Shown here: positions 56,400-64,000 of the stretch, in pieces
Numbering within the stretch: position 1 is the first letter of the stretch
Layout: every line of letters starts with the position of its first letter
Assembly (NCBI GenBank): GCA_030765055.1
Contig: CM060947.1
Coordinates: forward strand, 54,065,895 to 54,129,894
Direction of reading: 5' to 3'
From: Mantis religiosa
Lineage: Eukaryota; Arthropoda; Insecta; Mantodea; Mantidae
DNA length: 64,000 bases
Notes under the pieces: model-generated
The model's database searches: none
Told to the model about the DNA's origin: nothing
What the model saw: the letters and a program-made list of their open reading frames with translations, nothing else
Translations under genes and position numbers: made by a program

Positions 56400-58550
56400 A
56401 GTCAGTGGCTACGTCATCGGTTCCTCTCAGTTTCCTTGAACATAAAAACAAAGTCATATGGGATAGCGATTTTTGGTCGAAAAAGATAGGATACTTGAAC
56501 ATTGTAACCACTAATAAAGAATATCTCGCAAAGTGTTAACGTTGCAACTCACAATCTAACACTGCAGTTCAATTTTCATTCTTTATGACCTACAAAAGCA
56601 GTGCTTAATGATTTTGAAAATAAATGGAAGATAAGTCTTCTACACCTTTTTAAGTGAAAATGTGAGAACCAAAATGAAGGTTTGTGTAATGCGTGATTAA
56701 CGGCAAAAAAGTTTGAGCAGTCGCTTGCAATAAAATTTACAAGAACTTTTAACCCTTAGAATTTTGTAAAAATTGTAATGAAGCACTTCTGTCCGATTGT
56801 TCATAAAATTCCAAAGATTTAGGCTCTTTCACGTATAATTAATCCATTCCCAACTTATATAAAATATATTAAAGCTTGCTTATGTATTAACTCGCATAAT
56901 TTTCTCTGCCATTCTTAAAAAAATACTGTCACAGCAACATAATTCTTCAACTTCCTTCATATTAATCGGGTTAGACATTATACAAATAGCTTTATTGCAA
57001 ATAATTTTCTTCTAGATAGCATCGGAAAAGAGGAATACAATAATCTTAAGCAATCGTTAAAACTTTTGAGCTGGTCGCTAGCGATAGCTTCGAAAATTCA
57101 TGCTATCTGCGTAACCAAGAGGGAAAAAATTGAATAACGACTTTGCACTTGAGAAATGTAGAAGAATATTTAAACCATTAAAAATAAATATTTTGAAAGC
57201 ATTTAACTTTATATAAAAGTACATTTGACTCATATTTCATTATTTTTAAGCAAATATATATTTTCTGTGCAGTAAGTTTCTTACAGTTTACAAGTTCTGG
57301 AAAGAAATCAAGACACTATTTTCAGAAAATTCAAGATACGTATTTCATTTGTAATAAAAATATCTTAAGATATGTGGGATTTTATTCAAAGTCGTTATAG
57401 CCATTTTGCGAAAAATAAACATGTTCAAAAACTGATAAGTAGAAGGTAGTTTGATTTGGGAAACCTTATTTAGGGGAGGGGATTGCTGTGGAAGATTTAT
57501 AAATACCAGTTTGGCATTTAACAGAACTTTCGTTTTATTTTTGTTCAGGCGGTTTCCGGTGAGCTGTTAAAGTAAGTAGTGAAGCTATTAAGAAGACTGC
57601 AGTGTATTTGATATCCTATGTACAGGCGCAGTTATTCAAAACTCAATACCTATAATAAATAATTGTAGATTGGAGACTGAGGTAATTATAGACAACATGG
57701 TGAGGGATGTTCTATGAATTTATTCAACAATATTACCGATTTCAGAAACTGCATGATTTGAGTTAATTTTTTGAATTTTTTATTTTGTTATTCCGATTAT
57801 GCATCACAATATCTCTATTCCGTTTGTTGTGCTTCAGTTTGTATGAATGTTACTTTTGATATATTTGTGATTTATTTGCAGAGCTTTTATAAGTATGTAT
57901 CCCATGCAAGCTAATTTTAATCTTATATTAAAGTTACGTCAAAAGACATCATAGGACATAATCTGTTTGACAACATATATTTCTTCAAAATGCTATGAAA
58001 TGCTAAATTCAAAATATAAACTAAAATTTATAAATTTCTGGCTTCAAAATCTAAAACTCACCACACCTATTAGTAAATAAAATTAATGTTTTTCTTTTAT
58101 TAAATGGAGAATACAGGTGAGAGTACAGAGCTGCTAACAACAATTCCAAATATTTTAAAATATACAATGTAACTTAATATAAGCATTCAACAGCCCACTT
58201 ATGCCGAAGGTTTGGAAAAGGTTAATAGTCAAAGTTCATCTACACACGGAACAATTTCGGCTTACATCTCTGAGGAATGGATAAAGAGTCATAGTTACAC
58301 TATGAATTAGTTACGGATTGATTCCAAGGCAAAGTTAATACATGTGTTGGGTTTTTATTGCATAATTTTTAACATGAATACCAGAGTTAGGAGGTATTTT
58401 ATTTTTGTAATTTTAACACCTGATTTTCTCACACAAGAAGTATTAATTATATTATCATATGCTGAAAGTGTTTTTTTACTCTCTCGAAACAACAGCACTT
58501 TTCTAATATACATCGCGAGTGCTGTTGATGGAGCTTAGCTAGATACACTG
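56400..58550. other. Unannotated AT-rich stretch; one possible promoter
   Basis: TATAAATA at 57498-57505 lies ~60-75 bp upstream of two consensus-like splice donors (GGTGAGC near 57559 and AAAGTAAGT near 57571). That could be a first exon, but no coding sequence or partner exon is visible. The rest holds nothing I can identify. Confidence 0.3.
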
Positions 58551-58558
58551 CATGCTTC

Positions 58559-59867
58559 TACATAGGTGGTCTGAAAAATTTCCGACCTAATAAAGATACA
58601 GGACATTTTCAGATTTTTTTTCAACATAATCGCCTTCTAACTCTACACACTTCTATCAGTGATGCTCCCATCTCTGTATCTCTGTAACCCATCAAAATAG
58701 TACTCGGCGTTTTTCTCTGCAAAATAATTGTTTACCAATATGATTGCCTCTTCATTTGACGAAATTCTCTGTTCTCGGAGCGCAATTTTCAGACGAGGGA
58801 ACAAAAAGAACTCACTTGAGGCTAGATCTGGTGGGTAAGGTAGATAGTTAAGAAATTCAAGCCGTAATTCGTGGATTTTCACCATTGCAACCGCTGAGAT
58901 GTGAGACGGGGCGTTGTTTTGGTGAAACAGAATTTTATTTTTCTTCAAATGAGGCCGTTTTTCCGGAAGTTGTGCCTTTAGCTCGTCAAGTAATGATACG
59001 TAGTATGATCCTGCAATGGTTTTTCCTTTTTGAAGATAATCTATTAAAATAACTTCCTGAATATCCCATAAAAACAGTCACCATCACATTTACAGCCGAA
59101 AAAAATAGTTTTGGCTTTTTTTTTTGGAGTCGGTCCTCCCTTTGCAGTCCATTGTTTGAACTGTATTTTTGTTTCGGGCATATAATGGTTTATCCAAGTT
59201 TCATCTACAGTATTTAATAGGTGACAGAACTCGGATTTATTGCGCCTAAACTGCGCCAAGAGAGCGTTGGAAGTGTTCATTCGAACACGTTTTTGGTCTA
59301 ACGTGAGTAAACGCGGCACCCAACGCGCGGACAACTTTCTCCTGTCTTAAAGTTGATTTAATGTGTGGCAAATACATTCTTTTGACATGTCATAGCCTCT
59401 GCTGTCTCTCTCACTTTAATTTGGCGGTCTTTAGCACCATTTGATGAACTTGATGTTTTCGTGGGTAGTTGCAGCTTTTGGGCGTCCCGAACGTTTGTCT
59501 CCCAAGCTCTTACGGCCACGTTTAAATTCAGCTGCCCGAAATTTCACTGTGGTAATTGAAATATGGTGCACAGACTCTGTGGTGCAGAGGCCCCATACAC
59601 AGAATCCAACTCATCTTTGATTTGCGTAGTCGTATTGCCTTTCAAACACAAATATTTAATGACAGCTCGATACTCGATCTTTCTAATTTCCTTAAAAACA
59701 CTTACACCAACTCATTCAAACAACTGTTTCAAAACAACTTAGCGTCAAAAATGGCTGAAACTTTGGTGAGCAACTGTCAACAGATTAATCAAAGAAATTT
59801 ACTAGCTGTTATTTACGAGTGCTGCCATCTTCATGTTGAAGTCGGAACTTTTCAGACCACCCTCGTA
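58559..59867 (-). mobile_element. mariner element (subfamily 4), both ends present, catalytic residues changed
   Basis: Terminal repeats GGTGGTCTGAAAAATTTCCGAC at the left (first bases diverged: TACATA) and, from the right, TACGAGGGTGGTCTGAAAAG. Minus-strand ORFs 59044-59334 (SARWVPRLLTLDQK, NTVDETWINHYMPETK) and 58643-58948 (KILFHQNNAPSHISA, PPDLASSEFFLFPRLK). In a D34D mariner the three Asp lie in DETW, HQDNAPSH and SPDLAPSDFF. Here the second is Asn and the third Glu. A frame break separates the ORFs, and the HTH region (59335-59800) is unreadable. Confidence 0.9.
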
Positions 59868-61730
59868 TCTTACCTGTCGATTGGGAATTGGGAGGTCTCT
59901 GTTAAATGAATGTCAGCATTTCATGTGTGGACAACGACGGGGTACCCTAGGTGATACCTGTTTTAAGAATTTTCAAAACATATGATATATCCTTTTAGCT
60001 AATATTGCATGGTGAATAGTGATTTTGGCATTGCATGAAGCGGTTTACTAGTTTAGCAAAACGAAAATTAGAGTGTGAAATCAAAGCCCCAGCTGGTGTC
60101 TGTTTAAAAACGGGATATGGTATAGTTGCACTAAGTTAAAGCTGTAATTTAAACGTGAAAAAGAAACAAATACCCTTGTAACATATACTCAAATGTCTTC
60201 TCTAATCAAATGAAAATGTTAGAAAAATGTTAGAAAAATATCAGTTTTTTTAAAACAAAACATCTGCAGTTTAGAAACAAGATAAAAGTGCATCTCAAAA
60301 AGCATTTTAGAAGTAGTAAGATGTAAAGGATATTTTGGAACCGTGTGAAATGAAGCCCATGATTATTGGTGAGAGTGGGAATGCTGCTAGAAGGGTATTG
60401 ATACACAAAATGGCGGGTTTCTAAGTGCCTCAGACGTCACCAGCAGCCCCTCCATTCAAAAAAATCCCTTTAACCAACTTAGGGCCACTTTACGCCGTCT
60501 CCCCGTCCTGTCAGTGGCACACCGCAACACAAAAAACTGCCCAAAACTAGGGCGGCACTAACTTGCTCTGAGTTTACCGGAGATTTGTTAATCGAAACTG
60601 TAGAAACCTTTCTTAAACTAAGAAAATCACATCTCTTTCTTCTAGGCACATTGCTACTTTCGTCTCAGAAACTTCTATTTTTTTTTACTTTATCCACCAA
60701 CTAATTATTTGTGTAGTTGTTAGAGAGGTTATTTATTTATAGAAAACGTTGCACTTGCGACTTGCTTGCTTTTTGTTAACGTTACAACCCAAGAAAAACT
60801 TTTGACAATTGCCAAACTTGACTTAATTTTGCTAACTTACTAATAACTAACAGGAATATATACAAGAGAATCCTTAAACCCGAACTAAATTTTGCGTCAG
60901 TTAAAATAACACATTAAATAAACACAACATAAACACAAAATGTAAATCTTCATTTTAGATGCTCTTCTCTAGGAAGGAACATTTTACACTGCATATTTGG
61001 TAAATCTTATTAAGAAATGAAAAGGATTACACAAAAGACGTAGTTCCCTTTAAAGCTATTTCAAATAACATTTTTGTGGAATAAACAATTTTTAAATAAT
61101 AGTTTTGAAATAGTTATTTTAGGTTAAATGTTATTTAAAATTAATCCTTTGATTCTATTGGATAGAAAACAAGGTTTAAGATAGCAACTAAAATTGCGAA
61201 AGTAAACTGAAAATTAGAAGAAAAGAAAATGGAATATTAATCACGATTTTAATAATAAAAAGTTAATGTACATTTAAAAGAAATCTTATTTTGAGTATTA
61301 AATAGTGTAGAATGGGTATTTAAAAGAAAAATTGTAAAAATATTATTGATTATTACAACGAACATAATTATAATTGGTTGTGACGTCGACCATTAGTAAA
61401 ATGTTGACTTGCCAAAGCAACGACAGGACCAGTAAATCGAGATTGGCTAAAGTAATCCTTTTTCTACGCTTAACCGTCTTAAAGAACGAACGTCTGTATG
61501 AAGTTCCATAAGTCCGCAGAAACCGATGTGGTGTATACATGCTGTTTATTTTTATTCGTTATTTCCTGCCCTCCGATTGAGCAGGAATGACTTCATAGTT
61601 TACTGGTGAGACTATCTTGAAATCCTAGTGCCCTTTAAGGAGAGAAGCGGTAATTTTTGCTGAACAGTAAGCAAATTACAGCGATCTAAGTATGATTGCG
61701 TTGGTAACTAATACAACCAGCTTCCCCTGG
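59868..61730. other. Unannotated AT-rich stretch
   Basis: Nothing identified; a GC-richer patch at 60410-60560 shows no motif. Confidence 0.4.
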
Positions 61731-61732
61731 AT

Positions 61733-62210
61733 ATGAACACACAACACCGTGTCTTCATGGTTGAATGCTACGTTCGTACCAGCATTAAAATTGGTGCGAC
61801 ATGTAAATATAATTTAAACCGCTGCATAGAGGAGTTTTTGCAACGCTATCCGGCATTCAGACAAGTCCCTCGCAGCGTAATGTTTGTCAAAATTGTACAG
61901 GTACCGTCAAATTGACATACTTTTGTTTGCAACATAAACGTCTTACGTTTTATCAGCATACGATATAAGCTTCAGTGATTCTCACGCTTAATTAAAATGT
62001 CTATTCATGTTGTTTTCCTTGTGTCTTTGAAAACCAATAGGTGCATCAAACATTTCCAAGATGTAGCATCAGTTACTCGCAAAAGAGACACTGGACGCTA
62101 TAAAGTGACTGGTACCAATCTAGAAGCAATAAATAATGTTATGACAGAAAGGCCTCAAGCATACCTTCTCGCAATACAGAAGTGCTTAAGGGGAAGAGAG
62201 AAAGGGAATA
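61733..62210 (+). pseudogene. HTH-domain relic (DUF4817/transposase-type)
   Basis: Frame 61733-61915: MNTQHRVFMVECYVRTSIKI, then IEEFLQRYPAFRQVPRSVMF and VKIVQ. A later frame (about 62033-62180): CIKHFQDVASVTRKRDTGRY and NLEAINNVMTERPQAYLL. Together they follow the arthropod helix-turn-helix linked to mariner/IS630-like transposases: a first helix with (E/Q)R-x-F-x-V, a P-x-x-R/S turn, then 'KF-x-x-TGSV-x-x-KRxxGRP' and a second three-helix region. They are separated by ~120 bp starting CAGGTACCG and ending CCAATAGG; an intron is possible but the phase is off by one. No catalytic domain follows. Confidence 0.45.
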
Positions 62211-62259
62211 TAAGAAAACAGACACGTAAGTCTATGTACTAGAGATATTTTCTTGTTTA

Positions 62260-63180
62260 GGCTTGGATAAAAGCTTTGTACATATTGTAACACTAAATTA
62301 TTTTTCATTCCTAGAACATGTTCTGCAAATATTTTGGTTTGTAATGAAGTTAAATTGTAAGGCAACTGTGGGCGACAGAAAAGAATTGAGATCAAATTGA
62401 AATACTTTTATCTTATGTGACAGGTTTTTTAACATGCATATATGTCTATTATAACAGAAAAACAGGTGTTCATTGTGAAATAAGTGTTCTTTGACGTATT
62501 ATTTTGATATTCTTCATGGTATACTTTTATGGCTTCATAATTAGCACTGCACTACAGTATGTATATAGTTTTCTAAAAGCAGTTATCGTATCTACGCACC
62601 AGGCGAAATTACGCACCTTTATATTACGCGGGAAGACCTACATCTCATTTACCTGCTTGTTGAGGGAGGCCTCAAATCTGCTGTCAGCACATCAAATACG
62701 ATCGCAAGCCGCTAGGGGAACGTATATAAACTCGCTCCAGCAGCGATGCTATTGATGATGTCAAATTTTGCGCAGTAAAATCACAGATAAAAGATGAACA
62801 CCGTGTATAACATTGCGAAAAATCACAGGTGTTTTAACATTATATCATATCCAAGTTCATTAAAAGTTTAAAAGAATTGTTTCAAATGGTTTAACTGCAT
62901 AAAAAGTATAACGTGGTAGAGAAAGTATCCAAAAGATTATTTCATCTTCACAAAAATACACCATTACCTCTCATCTGCAACCGCACCCTAAAATTGGATT
63001 TCATGTAAAAACAATAGCAGCCGAGGTAAGTTCCAGAATCCAGCTTCGAGATAATCTACGAGGAGATCATCGCATCACGATCATCATCCCATTAGCGAAA
63101 TCCTGACGCATATGGCGTCCCAACCTGGGACTTCGAAACGGTCAACATGGAACTTCGCAGCACCACAAACATGACATTTC
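62260..63180. other. Unannotated stretch
   Basis: Nothing identified. Confidence 0.4.
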
Positions 63181-63186
63181 CAAAAT

Positions 63187-63330
63187 AAGACCTGAAGCTT
63201 TCCTGGTGATGAATACGCTCACTTTCTTCTCGGGCAGCCAGCCAGGTGAAAAGATGATTAGATATCAACGTTTCTGGAGTGTGCATCTCTCCCATCATTA
63301 GGATATTTATAAAATGTTATAACCACAAAT
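63187..63330. repeat. Half of a foldback element
   Basis: GACCTGAAGCTTTCC, then CAGGTGAAAAGATGATTAGA, CAACGTTTCTGGAGTG, CTCTCCCATCATTAGG and ATTTATAAAATGTTATAACC. These match the left arm of the element at 54012-54257 and the block just outside it, but no opposing arm follows, so it is a truncated copy. Confidence 0.65.
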
Positions 63331-64000
63331 GAAATACTCGATATAACAAAACTATAAACCACGACAAACACTATCAAAACTCACATTACTGAACAAAAGA
63401 CTGTTTTCAGTAAATTAAATGCCAGGTCAGGAGATGGCGTGAATATAGAAAATTGTGTCAAAGAAACGTAAATACTTAAATTTATTATCAAACTGTATTG
63501 ATCTTCGCTTCTTAATTCGACGGATATCCATTTTAAGGCCGGTTTCCAAGAGGAGCTGAAATCAAATCCAGCATCACGATTAAGCGTGCTCCTTTCAGAG
63601 GAAATCGCTAACGCCTCCTTAATTCTCCGCTCCCAGTAACTGTTGCATTTTGCCAAGATTGTCATCTCCCGAAAATTGGCTCTATGGTCGTTATATATAT
63701 GAAATTTTCGTTTTAATTTGAATTTTCAATATTCAATACTTTGTCATTTTTAATGCTTTTGTATATCTAATTTGAAGGAGAGAATATAGCTTCGAGTTCT
63801 AAAACATTTGACAATTGCTATTTGCTTTTGTTTCTCCTTTTACATGCAATCCAATAATGGATACATCAAAAATAAACGCCACAAAGGCTGTTTTAAATAA
63901 ATTTTGATTTGAAGGAATCTGCATACTCTTAGTATAAAATAAACAATGCACTATACCTTCCAAATGAAAACCATTGCAGAAGTTACTCTAATGAAATCCA
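63331..64000. other. Unannotated stretch
   Basis: Nothing identified; the 94-codon minus frame at 63381 has no motif. Confidence 0.4.

Overview
The window looks like intergenic DNA from a large, AT-rich, transposon-loaded arthropod genome, most likely an insect. Support for this is the density of mariner relics, insect-type DDE transposase fragments, several tRNA-headed SINE families, long CA/GT and AAT microsatellites, and the absence of any long intact ORF. A more exact placement, for example a cockroach or termite, would be a guess. I found no convincing intact host gene. Essentially every coding signal is a broken piece of a mobile element.

Layout. 1-2.4 kb: an LTR copy, a SINE-A, the C-terminal half of a DDE_3-type transposase, a SINE-B, and the C-terminal tail of an R1-like LINE. 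2.7-4 kb: a decayed LINE reverse transcriptase. 5-10.4 kb: SINE-A, a GC-rich repeat, two long foldback elements, a possible viral-type coding relic and a third LINE RT relic. 10.6-16.9 kb: two copies of one mariner subfamily, a SINE-C and a second GC-rich repeat. 17-21.6 kb: SINE-A copies, a ~115 bp minisatellite array and a SINE-D. 21.6-24.7 kb: relics of a hAT (BED finger) transposase, a DDE_3 transposase N-terminus and a GC-rich zinc-finger/coiled-coil frame. 26-28.6 kb: a tandem array of 320 bp tRNA-like units, and a mariner holding a SINE-C with a perfect target-site duplication. 29.9-33.1 kb: a foldback element, a LINE interrupted by a solo LTR, and another mariner. 35-43 kb: SINE-A copies, inverted pairs of the tRNA-like unit, a Tc1-like scrap, a SINE-E and a CR1/Jockey-like RT. 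44-49.5 kb: a mariner, a Myb/SANT-like relic with a tripled 3' part, and more tRNA-like pairs. 51-56.4 kb: SINEs, a SINE-A split by an inverted tRNA-like composite, a foldback, and ~517 bp of AAT repeat. 58.5-62.3 kb: a mariner with lost catalytic residues and an HTH relic.

Working family names used here: SINE-A (~230 bp, ends GGAGGACGTAAATTAC); SINE-B (tail rich in GGCGGG, GGGGATTTTTCTCC after the head); SINE-C (head GCCGCGCCGTGGCTCAG); SINE-D (~550 bp); SINE-E (head GGGCGCCGGGGTAGCGCGG); and the '320-unit', a tRNA-like ~72 nt core plus ~250 bp body. The most unusual thing in the window is the 320-unit. It keeps a foldable cloverleaf with A and B boxes, and occurs as a head-to-tail array, as head-to-head pairs, and as a composite insertion flanked by a 5 bp duplication. 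Coordinates of element ends were read by eye and may be off by a few bases.
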